The notes beneath the pieces were generated by a model. That model was not told the origin of the DNA and did no database searches. It worked only from the letters and a program-made list of their open reading frames with translations. From the NCBI GenBank assembly GCA_947490345.1, contig CANLGL010000054.1, forward strand, positions 1-37,592: DNA of 37,592 nucleotides. The letters run 5' to 3'. Positions 16,581 to 24,191 of this stretch are shown here, in pieces. The number at the start of each line of letters is the position of its first letter. The first letter of the stretch is position 1. A program made the position numbers and the translations under genes. The DNA is from Deltaproteobacteria bacterium. GTDB lineage: Bacteria; Myxococcota_A; UBA796; SXON01.

Positions 16581-16853
16581 ATGGCTCATGTCAGCTTCAC
16601 GCGGCATCTGGTCCAGTTCTTCCCGAAGCTGGTGGAAGGCGAGGTGCCCGGCGCCACCGTGCGCGAGCTGGTCAGCGAGCTGAACCGGCGCCACCCGGGG
16701 CTCGGCGGGTACATCACCGACGAAACCGGGCGCCTGCGTCGGCATGTGAACATCTTCGTCGGCGAGGAGCCCGTCGGCGATCGGGTCACCCTGTCCGACG
16801 CGCTTGCGCCCGAATCAAGGGTTTTCATCCTCCAGGCGCTTTCGGGGGGGTGA
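16581..16853 (+). CDS. MoaD/ThiS-family ubiquitin-like protein
   Basis: A 90-residue beta-grasp protein ending in LSGG, the di-glycine tail that MoaD and ThiS use to carry sulfur as a thiocarboxylate. The core shows PGATVRELVSELNRRHPGL, VNIFVGEEPV and a final VFILQALSGG. It starts 16 nt after the sialidase-like gene with a good GGGAGG site, so the two are one transcription unit. No molybdopterin or thiamine genes are nearby, so a role in those pathways is not supported. The link with a BNR propeller suggests a specialised sulfur carrier or a ubiquitin-like conjugation partner; this is an inference. Confidence 0.88.
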   Translation: MAHVSFTRHLVQFFPKLVEGEVPGATVRELVSELNRRHPGLGGYITDETGRLRRHVNIFVGEEPVGDRVTLSDALAPESRVFILQALSGG

Positions 16854-16875
16854 TATGACGCAGCCGGACGATCCT

Positions 16876-17850
16876 CTACGGCGCGGCGCCCTCAAAAAAC
16901 GCCCAGACCGCGCGCGACGCCGAGTAGTCGCCGGTGACGCCGCCGACGATGTCGGCGGAGAGGTATTGCGACCCACCCGGCCAGGTGTGTCCACCATTTT
17001 CGGTGCGCAACAGCTCCACCGGGGCCGTGCACCCGTCCCAACGGAGGTGCGTCGTGGTCATGCCGTCGTCAGCGGCGTCCTCGACTGCCTCTTCGGATGT
17101 CGTCTCCGCACACCCGTTGGCCGTGCGCCAGAACTCCATCGAGGCATCGACCGACACGTAGGGGTCGCCCCCACCCTCACACACACCCTCCGCTGAGCCA
17201 TCCCATCCCCAGCAGGGGTCTTCGGTGCCGTGGATCTGGAGGATTGGCACTGCCGCAGTTGGCGCGCAGCCCGGCGCCGCGGACGCCTGGTTGGCCCCGG
17301 CCACTGCAGCGACGGCCGCGTACCGATCGCTGCGCTCACACGCGAGCCGGTGACTCATCGCCGCGCCATTCGACATGCCGGTGGCGAAGATGCGCGCCTC
17401 ATCGATGGGCAACAGCCCCGTCAGAAGTGAAAGGAGATCGTCATCGTAGGCGACATCGTCCACGCCGTCCTCACAGGCGGGGTCACCAACGCAGCGCCAC
17501 CCATCCTCACCGCCTCCCGCGTTCCAACTGCGGCTCAATCCGGCCGCGTTCCCGGTGCCGTCGGCGTAGGCGACGACGAAGCCCTCTTCGTCCGCGACGG
17601 TGTTCAGGCACGCAGCGCCCCCCTCGTCGCCTCCGTCGCACGTGCTGCTGTCGAAGTTCGCGGCGGTGCCACTGTGACCGTGGCGTGCGACCACCAGGGG
17701 CAAGGCCACGGTCCCGTCCCAGCTCGCCGGGACGTGCACAAGGACCTCGCGATCGTCCCAGCCCTCCACGCGGCAGCGCTGGTCGTCCCCGGCTGCCAGC
17801 CCCCTGCGCTCACAATCCGCCGCGCACCCGATGAACAGAACGAGGATCAT
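16876..17850 (-). CDS. PHB-depolymerase/feruloyl-esterase-type lipoprotein
   Basis: This 324-residue alpha/beta hydrolase begins MILVLFIGC, an ultrashort lipobox. The catalytic triad is visible: Ser160 in GMSNGAAMS, Asp211 in HGTEDPCWGW and His288 in NGGHTWPGG. The arrangement is that of the esterase/PHB depolymerase family (carbohydrate esterase 1-like and LpqC-like), which cleave polyhydroxyalkanoate oligomers or feruloyl and acetyl esters outside the cell. Many cysteines suggest disulfides. An in-frame TAA at 17860-17862 sits three codons upstream of ATG 17850, so the protein cannot start earlier. It is divergent from the STAND gene with only 22 bp between starts, and converges with the MoaD-like gene. 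Confidence 0.9.
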   Translation of the reverse strand: MILVLFIGCAADCERRGLAAGDDQRCRVEGWDDREVLVHVPASWDGTVALPLVVARHGHSGTAANFDSSTCDGGDEGGAACLNTVADEEGFVVAYADGTGNAAGLSRSWNAGGGEDGWRCVGDPACEDGVDDVAYDDDLLSLLTGLLPIDEARIFATGMSNGAAMSHRLACERSDRYAAVAAVAGANQASAAPGCAPTAAVPILQIHGTEDPCWGWDGSAEGVCEGGGDPYVSVDASMEFWRTANGCAETTSEEAVEDAADDGMTTTHLRWDGCTAPVELLRTENGGHTWPGGSQYLSADIVGGVTGDYSASRAVWAFFEGAAP

Positions 17851-17872
17851 CCGTCGACGTTAACCGTGCCGC
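17851..17872. promoter_or_regulatory. 22-bp divergent gap centred on GTTAAC
   Basis: GTTAAC (17859-17864) gives an in-frame TAA for both diverging genes. On the minus strand TAACGT (17857-17862) is 6 nt before ATG 17850. On the plus strand TAACCG (17861-17866) is 6 nt before GTG 17873. Neither side has a Shine-Dalgarno site, so two overlapping leaderless -10 elements are proposed. Confidence 0.45.
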
Positions 17873-19612
17873 GTGACCCCGCCCTGGCTCCCACTCCCGA
17901 CCGAGCTGCCCGGCCGCGAAGACGAGCTGGCGGTGCTGGCGCGTATGTTGGCCGACGGGGGAATCGTCGGCATCGACGGAGCGCCGGGCGTCGGCAAGAC
18001 CACGCTCGCCGGCGCTGCGGCGCGGGCGTCGGGGCGGCCGCTCTTCGCCGTGAGCATGCTCTGTTGTCGCGATGACAACGACGCGCAGCGCGCGCTGGGG
18101 GATGCGGCTGGAACCTCGCCCGTGGGGGACGAGGGCGCCCTCGCTGCGGCGATGCGATCACGGCCGGGGCTCCTGGTCATCGTGGATGACGTCGAGTGCA
18201 TCGGCGTCTTGGCCGCGGTCGAGCGGCTCCTCGCCGCGGTCTCGGGCTCGGCCGCGCTGATCGTCTCGGAAGCCCCCCTGGTCGCGCCGAGCGTCCCCCT
18301 CGGCGAGGTCGGGGGTCATCCTTCCGGCACAGCGCTGTTGAGCCGGCTCGGCGAGCAGCTCGGCGTCGAGCCCGGAGGGGCGCTGGCCGCCTTGGGCCCC
18401 GCCGCGGCCTTGCTCGCGGGGTGGCCCTCGGGCCTCGCTGCCGGGACGGTTGATCGCGTCCCGACCGCGGCACTTCGCGCCGATCTTCGCGACCGCTGCG
18501 TGCTCCGGCGGGGCATCGCCGTGCGCCTGGACGTCGTGCCGCCGGCCCCCGACGCGGCGCGGCGGTCCGTGCAACCGATCGTGGACCTCGCGCGTGGCGC
18601 GCACCTCGCCGCCATCCCCGACGTTCGGGACATCTTCGTCCTCCGCCAGCTTGCGACGCTCGTTTCCGAACCCACGGGACGCGCGGAGCTGGCCGCCGCT
18701 GAAGCCCGCTGCCTGCTGGTTTTCGGTCAGCCCGACGCCGCGGCCACCTGCCTGGCGTCGGCGTCCGGAGGCGGGGGTGCTGGCGACGCGCTCCTCGCGG
18801 CGACGCGAAGCGAGATCGGCTTTCACCTCGGCGACCTCGATGCCGCCTGGGTCCACGCGCTTGCCGCCGCCGACGCGTTCGGCGCCGCGGGCGATGCTGC
18901 CGGGCGCGCCAGCCTGTGGCGGCGGGTGGCTGAACGCCTCACCGAGCGCGGCGAGGTCCAGCGGGCTGAGGAGGCCTGGCGCCGCACCCGGCAGGCGTCG
19001 CGCCTGCTTGGGGACACGACAGGCCTCGCCGCTGCCCTCCGCGGCGCGGCCAGCCTGGCGCTCTCCCGCGGCGAGTGGATCGGCGCCGGGGCGCTGCACG
19101 AAGAGGCCGCCGCCGCCGATACGGCCGTGCACGAGCGGTTGAACCTGCGTCTCGGGGAGGCGGCGCTCGGCCTCGTCCGGGGTGAGCATGCGTCGGTGCG
19201 GCGCGCCCTGGACGCGCTCTCGCCGGTGGCCGGCGAGGACGCCCTTTTCCGCGCGAACCTGGCCCGCCGGCGCGCTGACGCCCTCTTTCGCGGCGGCGAT
19301 CACGAATCGGCAATCCTGGAGGCCGAGCGAGCCGCAGCGCTCTACGGCGCCCTCGGCGAGATCGTCGCCGCCGGCTCGGCCTGGAGGCTTGGCGCCGATG
19401 CACTGGCCCTTGCTGGCCGCCTCCGCGAGGCCCATGAGCACTATGAAAAGGCGCTCCGCTTGCAGCTTCGATGTCGCGACTGGAATGGCCTCGCCCGCAC
19501 GCTCGACCACGCCGCGCTTTTGGCTGACTCGCTCGCGCTCCCCGAGCGCGCCCGCCTCTTGCGTGAGCAGCGCGTCGCCGTGCAGCGCGCCCGCGGCGCT
19601 GGACCGTCGTGA
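17873..19612 (+). CDS. STAND-like ATPase with TPR/helical repeats
   Basis: The 579-residue protein opens with the AAA_16/STAND signature LPGREDELAVLARML, Walker A GAPGVGKTT (36-44) and Walker B LLVIVDDVE (Asp104/105). After about residue 230 it becomes an alanine-rich array of helix pairs of TPR type (for example AEEAWRRTRQASRLLGDTTGLAAALRGAASLALSRGEW is cut into such pairs). No DNA-binding domain is present, unlike LuxR/MalT-type STAND proteins. It may be a signalling ATPase working with the regulator encoded at 20878, which has similar NTPase and TPR parts. The start must be GTG 17873, because an in-frame TAA lies at 17861-17863. Its TGA overlaps the next GTG (GTGA). Confidence 0.8.
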   Translation: MTPPWLPLPTELPGREDELAVLARMLADGGIVGIDGAPGVGKTTLAGAAARASGRPLFAVSMLCCRDDNDAQRALGDAAGTSPVGDEGALAAAMRSRPGLLVIVDDVECIGVLAAVERLLAAVSGSAALIVSEAPLVAPSVPLGEVGGHPSGTALLSRLGEQLGVEPGGALAALGPAAALLAGWPSGLAAGTVDRVPTAALRADLRDRCVLRRGIAVRLDVVPPAPDAARRSVQPIVDLARGAHLAAIPDVRDIFVLRQLATLVSEPTGRAELAAAEARCLLVFGQPDAAATCLASASGGGGAGDALLAATRSEIGFHLGDLDAAWVHALAAADAFGAAGDAAGRASLWRRVAERLTERGEVQRAEEAWRRTRQASRLLGDTTGLAAALRGAASLALSRGEWIGAGALHEEAAAADTAVHERLNLRLGEAALGLVRGEHASVRRALDALSPVAGEDALFRANLARRRADALFRGGDHESAILEAERAAALYGALGEIVAAGSAWRLGADALALAGRLREAHEHYEKALRLQLRCRDWNGLARTLDHAALLADSLALPERARLLREQRVAVQRARGAGPS

Positions 19613-20868
19613 CCTACGGCCCCCCTCCTGACACCCGCGAGCTCGCCGCCGCCAGCGGCCTCTTGGACGTTCCGCTTGCCTGGGGCGTTTGCCTGGTCGT
19701 TGGGCTGCTCCTCTGCCTGATCGGTCGCCGCTACCGCCTCGCGCTCGTCGCGGGTGTCACGATCCTGCTGACGGCGCCGGCCCTGGGAATGATCCCCCTC
19801 GCCGTATGGGGCGCCTACCCGACCATCGACAAGGCCGGCTCACTCCACTTCTACCAGCTGGGCGCCCACTTTCACGCCTTCGACACTTCCGCCGTCGCGA
19901 CCCAGCTCATCGGGGTCTCGATGGGGCACCTGTGGGTGACCGCGCTCCTCGACCTCGTGCTCACCCCGTTCGGCGCGATGAACGCGCAGGCGCTCCTCAA
20001 CGTGGTCCTGGGGTGGTGGCTGGCCGCGGCGCTGGCCTCCGCCACGGGCACACCGGGCCGGTGGGCGCTGGTCGCCGGATTTCCGATGGGCTTGGGGCTC
20101 CACACCTTCCGCGACATCCAGTGGTACACGATCGAGAAGTCGGGCACCTGGCCGCTGACCCTCTACGTGCTGGCGCTGGTGCGGGCCTCGCAGCGGGGCG
20201 GATGGTGGATTCCCGCGGCCGGGCTGGCGTATGGCTGGGCGTTCTTCTACAACGCCTACTGGGGCGTGCTCGGTGCGCTGATCGGGGGGGCGGCGCTGGT
20301 GGTGGGCACCCGCCACACGCGCCTCGCGGTGGTGGGGGCAGCGGTGGCGGGCCTGCCTTTCCTGCTCTTGCAGCTCCCGGCGTTGCGAAACGCCCAGCTC
20401 CCCGCCCCCGACGCTTTCGCGACGCGCGCCGCGCTCGACGTCCTCGCCCCCTTCGGCGATGCGGTCTGGCCGCCCAACTGGAACCGCCTGGAGCTGTGGT
20501 GCGCGCTCGACCTCGTGGTGACGGGCGCCGCTCTCGTCGCGGTGATCGCGGCAATGCGCCGCTGGCGCGCACCGGAGTCGCGCCCGACGCTCGTCCTCGC
20601 GGCCGGCATGGCGCTCGCCGCGCTGCTCGCCATGGGGCCTGCGACCCCCCTTTGGCGAGCATTCGCCTTGCTCCCGGGGCTGTGGCGCTTCGCGAAGCCG
20701 GAGACCTTCTTCCACCTCGTCGTGCTCAGCTCGGTGGTGCTTGCCGGGCCCAGCCTGGCGAGGGGGCGCGTGCCGTTGTGGACGGTGATGCTGGTGCAGC
20801 TGGGGTTGTGGCTGTTGCTGGTGCGGGGACACCCGGTATACCCGGGGTTTTCGGGGTGGGTGGGTTAG
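19609..20868 (+). CDS. Polytopic membrane protein, possibly GT-C glycosyltransferase-like
   Basis: This 419-residue protein has about ten hydrophobic segments (for example AWGVCLVVGLLLCLIG, NVVLGWWLAAALASA, AFFYNAYWGVLGALIGGAAL, LWTVMLVQLGLWLLLV). The overall plan, with a large first loop holding an Asp (FHAFDTSAVA) and aromatic-rich loops, resembles YfhO/PMT-type GT-C membrane enzymes, but no diagnostic motif is certain. It starts at GTG 19609, overlapping the stop of the STAND gene, and ends 9 nt before the cyclase regulator. It may therefore be the membrane partner or the target of that system. Function is otherwise unknown. Confidence 0.75.
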   Translation: MTYGPPPDTRELAAASGLLDVPLAWGVCLVVGLLLCLIGRRYRLALVAGVTILLTAPALGMIPLAVWGAYPTIDKAGSLHFYQLGAHFHAFDTSAVATQLIGVSMGHLWVTALLDLVLTPFGAMNAQALLNVVLGWWLAAALASATGTPGRWALVAGFPMGLGLHTFRDIQWYTIEKSGTWPLTLYVLALVRASQRGGWWIPAAGLAYGWAFFYNAYWGVLGALIGGAALVVGTRHTRLAVVGAAVAGLPFLLLQLPALRNAQLPAPDAFATRAALDVLAPFGDAVWPPNWNRLELWCALDLVVTGAALVAVIAAMRRWRAPESRPTLVLAAGMALAALLAMGPATPLWRAFALLPGLWRFAKPETFFHLVVLSSVVLAGPSLARGRVPLWTVMLVQLGLWLLLVRGHPVYPGFSGWVG

Positions 20869-20877
20869 GGCCCCGCC

Positions 20878-23163
20878 GTGCTCGCCAGTCCGCTCCACTT
20901 ACGTGCCGGCGTCGTCGACTTCTCCCGGCGCGAGATCGTCCGCAACGGTGCCCCCGTCCCCCTGTCAACCCGAGAAGTTGAGCTGCTGGCCTACCTGGCA
21001 GCCCGACCCGGGGAGCCCGTGTCGCGGGCCGAGCTACTTGCGGAGGTCTGGGGTTACAAAGCGACCGTCGAAACCCGGGCCATTGACGTCACCATGCGGC
21101 GGCTCCGGGAAAAGGTCGAGCTTGACCCGGCCCAGCCCGACCACCTGCTCACCCGCCACGGCGACGGCTACGTGTTCGTCGTCGGTGTCGGCGTCGCGGC
21201 CCCCGCCGCTCCCCCGATGGGACCCGACGTGGCGTTCCTTTTCTCCGACATCCAGGGTTCCACCGCGCAGTGGGAGCGACTGGGCACGGCCTACCAGGGC
21301 GTCATCGACCAGCACACGATGCTGGTGCGACAAGCCATCCAGGCCCACCAGGGGTACGAGGTCAAGACGGCGGGGGACGGCTTCATGGTCGCCTTCGCGC
21401 GGACCGAGGACGCGCTCCGCACCGCGATGCGGGTGCAGGAGTCGCTGCACGAGGCCGACTTCGGCGAGCAGCTTGCGCCGCTGGTGCGCATCGGCATCCA
21501 CGCCGGCCGCGCCGCCGGGCGCGTGGACCCCGTCACCGGGCGCGTCGATTGGTTCGGGCCGACCGTCAACCGTGCGGCGCGCGTGATGGCGTCGGCGCAC
21601 GGCGGTCAGGTGGTGGTGACCGACGAGGTGCGAATGTCCGCGCCCGTCGACGTGGTGTGGACCGACCTCGGGGAGCACGCGTTTTCCGGGATCACCGGAA
21701 CCACGCGCGTGTGGCAGGCCCTGCCGCATCGCCTGGCCGACCGCCGCTTCCCGGCCCTGGCGTCGATTCCTCGGGCAAGGTTGCCAGCCGCGGCCGACCG
21801 GTTCGTCGGCCGCGTGCAGGAACTTTCAGACATCGAGGATCGATTTTTTTCGGGAGCCCGCCTGGTCACGCTGCTTGGACCGGGTGGCACCGGCAAGACC
21901 CGGCTCGCGCTCGAACACGCTCGGCGCTGCGCCGCCCAGTCAGTATGGTTCTGCAATCTGGTCGAAGCGCAGGACGCGAATGACATCTGCAGGGCGATGG
22001 GGTCTTGCCTCGGACAGCCGCTGGGCGAAGACCCCGCCGAGCAGATCGAGCAGGTCCTCGTCCACCGTGGCGCCGGGCGGGTGGTCATCGACAACGCCGA
22101 GCAGGTGTCCGAGCCCCTGGCGGCGCTGTTGCGGCGCTGGATGGCCGCGGCCCGCGCCACGAGCTTCCTGGTCACCAGCCGGGTGGCCCTGCGCGTCCCC
22201 GGCGAGCAGTTGTTGGCCACAGGGCCCCTCGCCCAGGCCGATGCGGTGGCGCTCTTCGTAGAGCGGGCCCGAGCCGCGGGCGGCGCGATCGACGAAGACG
22301 ACCCCGATGTCGCAGAGCTGGTGGAGGCCCTCGACGCGTGGCCGTTGGCGTTGGAGCTCGCCGCCGCGCGCACGCGGGCGGTTCCGGTCGGTGCGTTGCG
22401 CCGCCGCCTCAGCGAACGCTTCCGTCTGCTGGTCGGGGGCAGCGGCGAACGACGTCACAGCGCGCTGCACGAGGTACTCCAGGGAAGCTGGGAGGCGCTC
22501 GAACCGGCTGAGCAGACGGGGCTGGCGCAGCTGAGCGTGTTCGTCGGCGGCTTCACCCTCGACGCGGCCGAGGCGGTCATCGACGGCGACAGCATCACGC
22601 TTTTGGCGGCGTTGGTGGACCACGCGATGTTGCGGCTGGACCAGCACGATGGGCGTTACTCGATGCTGGTCACGATCCGCGAATTTGCCGCCGCCATGCT
22701 CAAGGGGGAGGATCGATCCTCCTGGAGATTCGCGGCCCGTTCGCCGACGGCTTGCGCGTGGTCCTTCCGGCGCTCGCCATCGCCCCCGGCCACTGGCGCG
22801 CCGAGTTGGAGCTCCGGGCGGGTGCGCTTTGTTACCTCGCGGGGCAGGTCGACGCCGCGCACGTCCACCTCCAGCAGGCCGCAAACTCGCCGGAGACGGC
22901 TGCGTCGGCGGGCGTGCTGCTCGGGCGGCTGGAGCGCGAGCGGGGCCGCGGTGACGAGGCGATCGTCTTGTTGCGCGAGGCCGCGCGTGCGGCAGCCTCG
23001 CAGGGAGCGCAGGCGGTGGAGTGTTCGGCCTACGTCACCCTCGCCGACGTCTACGTGCAGGTCGGCCGGCCCGACGAGGCCCGGACGGTGCTCGAACGCG
23101 CCCTGGCCCTCGCGCGCGCGGCGAACAGCCCCTACGAGCTTGCTCGCGTCTACACGAGCCTGA
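20878..23163 (+). CDS. Winged-helix / class III cyclase / NTPase regulator, frameshifted at its 3' part
   Basis: From GTG 20878 the domains are an OmpR-type winged helix (about 5-100, with STREVELLAYLAARPGEPVSR), a class III nucleotidyl cyclase (about 115-285) and an AAA/NB-ARC NTPase (Walker A GPGGTGKT 334-341). Cyclase residues are intact: metal Asp124 (FSDIQGST), Lys163 and Asp167 (VKTAGDG), Asn231 and Arg235 (NRAAR). The frame makes sense to about residue 610 (YSMLVTIREFAAAMLK). After that the 150 remaining residues are Arg/Ser/Pro-rich and unlike any protein, while a TPR domain continues in another frame. The intact ancestor would have ended near 23906. It may now be non-functional, or give a truncated cyclase-NTPase protein. 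Confidence 0.78.
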   Translation: MLASPLHLRAGVVDFSRREIVRNGAPVPLSTREVELLAYLAARPGEPVSRAELLAEVWGYKATVETRAIDVTMRRLREKVELDPAQPDHLLTRHGDGYVFVVGVGVAAPAAPPMGPDVAFLFSDIQGSTAQWERLGTAYQGVIDQHTMLVRQAIQAHQGYEVKTAGDGFMVAFARTEDALRTAMRVQESLHEADFGEQLAPLVRIGIHAGRAAGRVDPVTGRVDWFGPTVNRAARVMASAHGGQVVVTDEVRMSAPVDVVWTDLGEHAFSGITGTTRVWQALPHRLADRRFPALASIPRARLPAAADRFVGRVQELSDIEDRFFSGARLVTLLGPGGTGKTRLALEHARRCAAQSVWFCNLVEAQDANDICRAMGSCLGQPLGEDPAEQIEQVLVHRGAGRVVIDNAEQVSEPLAALLRRWMAAARATSFLVTSRVALRVPGEQLLATGPLAQADAVALFVERARAAGGAIDEDDPDVAELVEALDAWPLALELAAARTRAVPVGALRRRLSERFRLLVGGSGERRHSALHEVLQGSWEALEPAEQTGLAQLSVFVGGFTLDAAEAVIDGDSITLLAALVDHAMLRLDQHDGRYSMLVTIREFAAAMLKGEDRSSWRFAARSPTACAWSFRRSPSPPATGAPSWSSGRVRFVTSRGRSTPRTSTSSRPQTRRRRLRRRACCSGGWSASGAAVTRRSSCCARPRVRQPRRERRRWSVRPTSPSPTSTCRSAGPTRPGRCSNAPWPSRARRTAPTSLLASTRA
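22707..22722. repeat. Perfect 16-bp palindrome at the frame break
   Basis: GGAGGATCGATCCTCC is its own reverse complement. It lies exactly where the reading frame of the cyclase regulator changes, right after a run of five G. It may be the scar of a deletion or a join made during assembly. Confidence 0.85.
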
Positions 23164-23906
23164 GTCTGTTCCACGGGTGGTACAGCCACCCTCGGGAGGC
23201 CATTCCGGTCTTCAGAGACGCCAAGACCGCGCAGCTCGGCGCCCGCGACCGCACCTTCGACGCCACGGTGCACATGAACTGGGCGCTCTTCTCCATGGAG
23301 CACGGCTGGCTCGAAGAAGCCGAGGCCGCAGGGCAGATTGCCCTGGCGATCCACCGGTCCACCGGCCGCAAACGCGGCGTGGGGCTGGCCCTCGCGGTCA
23401 TCGGCTACGTCGCGTTGGTGGACGGACGCTGCGCAGACGCGCGGGAGCGCCTCTTCGAGTCGGTAGCCCTGGAGCGGGAGGTGGGGGACCCGCGCATCGA
23501 GTGCCATGCCCTCGGCTTCACCGGGCTGCTCGAGCTGCGAGAGGGCCAGCCCACACGCGCGGTCTCCGTGCTGGAGTCCGCCACCGAGCTGGCTCGACGT
23601 TGCCACGACCCGATGCTCCTGGCGACCACCCTCGGATTTCTCGCTCAGGCTTACCTGGACCTGGGGCAGGCCGAGTCGGCAGGACGCTGCGTCGAGGAGG
23701 CGCTGGCCACCCAATCGGCCATCGGTCGGCCCTATGCCCGAGCGTGGATCTGGGTCGTCAAGGCAGGCCACGCGCTGGCAAGCGGCGACGACGAGGCCCT
23801 CGGCACCGCGCTTTCGGAGGTGGACGCGCTCGTTCACGCCGTGGAGATCGGGGAGCGCAGCGACGTGGGCCAGAGGCTGGCGCTTTTGCGCGCTTCGACG
23901 CGCTAA
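22752..23906 (+). CDS. TPR domain, detached C-terminal part of the cyclase regulator
   Basis: This frame is open from about 22704 to TAA... at the end near 23906 and is shifted by -1 relative to the upstream cyclase gene. It encodes roughly eight TPR-type helix pairs (for example CSAYVTLADVYVQVGRPDEA and WALFSMEHGWLEEAEAAGQI). The first residues in this frame, LLEIRGPFADGLRVVLPAL, are the usual beginning of the TPR part in related regulators. About 80-90 residues normally found between the NTPase and that point are missing, so a deletion as well as a frame change is likely. Independent translation would need TTG 22752 or GTG 22758, neither with a clear ribosome site apart from the purine-rich palindrome. 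Confidence 0.65.
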   Translation: MRVVLPALAIAPGHWRAELELRAGALCYLAGQVDAAHVHLQQAANSPETAASAGVLLGRLERERGRGDEAIVLLREAARAAASQGAQAVECSAYVTLADVYVQVGRPDEARTVLERALALARAANSPYELARVYTSLSLFHGWYSHPREAIPVFRDAKTAQLGARDRTFDATVHMNWALFSMEHGWLEEAEAAGQIALAIHRSTGRKRGVGLALAVIGYVALVDGRCADARERLFESVALEREVGDPRIECHALGFTGLLELREGQPTRAVSVLESATELARRCHDPMLLATTLGFLAQAYLDLGQAESAGRCVEEALATQSAIGRPYARAWIWVVKAGHALASGDDEALGTALSEVDALVHAVEIGERSDVGQRLALLRASTR

Positions 23907-23913
23907 CAGCACG

Positions 23914-24050
23914 AGCCATCAGCCGTTAGCCGTCAGCGATTAGCTCGGGCCGATGGGCGATACGGCCTCGCCGCGCAACTGCGCCGGTCCGGGGCGTCGG
24001 TGCCGTCGCCGCGTCGGAAGCTGATGGCTGAGGGCTAATTACTGACGGCT
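23914..24050. repeat. Heptamer-repeat arrays in inverted orientation
   Basis: From 23914 the sequence runs in 7-nt units AGCCATC, AGCCGTT, AGCCGTC, AGCGATT. The reverse complement of 24020-24050 has the same kind of units. The 19-nt arms 23928-23946 and 24032-24050 match as inverted repeats except at three positions. Such heptamer repeats are known in intergenic DNA of several bacteria. The gap 23907-24191 holds these arrays, the 24-bp palindrome and a promoter candidate, and no gene. Confidence 0.7.
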
Positions 24051-24107
24051 TTCCAATAAGATCGCCTAAGTGACCGGCATTGTGTTTAGACCTGCTCGGT
24101 AACAAGC

Positions 24108-24131
24108 ACCTGTAACAACTGTGTTACAGGT
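24108..24131. promoter_or_regulatory. 24-bp palindrome, likely operator
   Basis: Arms of 10 bp (ACCTGTAACA and TGTTACAGGT) flank the 4-nt centre ACTG. It overlaps the -35 region of the candidate promoter whose -10 is TATTGT at 24143-24148, which is where a repressor or activator site would lie. No T-run follows, so it is not a terminator. The cognate regulator is not in the window as far as can be seen. Confidence 0.55.
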
Positions 24132-24142
24132 TGTTCCTGGCT

Positions 24143-24182
24143 TATTGTCGTCCGGTGAAGCATCTTGGGGGGGCTCAAGGAG
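24143..24182 (+). promoter_or_regulatory. -10-like TATTGT and Shine-Dalgarno that fix the start of the MBL gene
   Basis: TATTGT (24143-24148) would start transcription near 24155. AAGGAG (24177-24182) lies 9 nt before ATG 24192, so this ATG is favoured over an upstream TTG at 24165. Confidence 0.5.
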
Positions 24183-24191
24183 AGCTTCACC

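Noticed and set aside
22696..22722. Programmed -1 frameshifting at the G5 run
   Set aside because: The zero-frame codons AAG GGG do not form a standard X-XXY-YYZ slippery heptamer, and part of the normal protein seems missing as well. A deletion or error is simpler.
1614..24083. Shared 14-nt sequence GTGACCGGCATTGT near 1614 and 24070
   Set aside because: A match of this length is expected by chance in a window this size, and the two flanks are unrelated.
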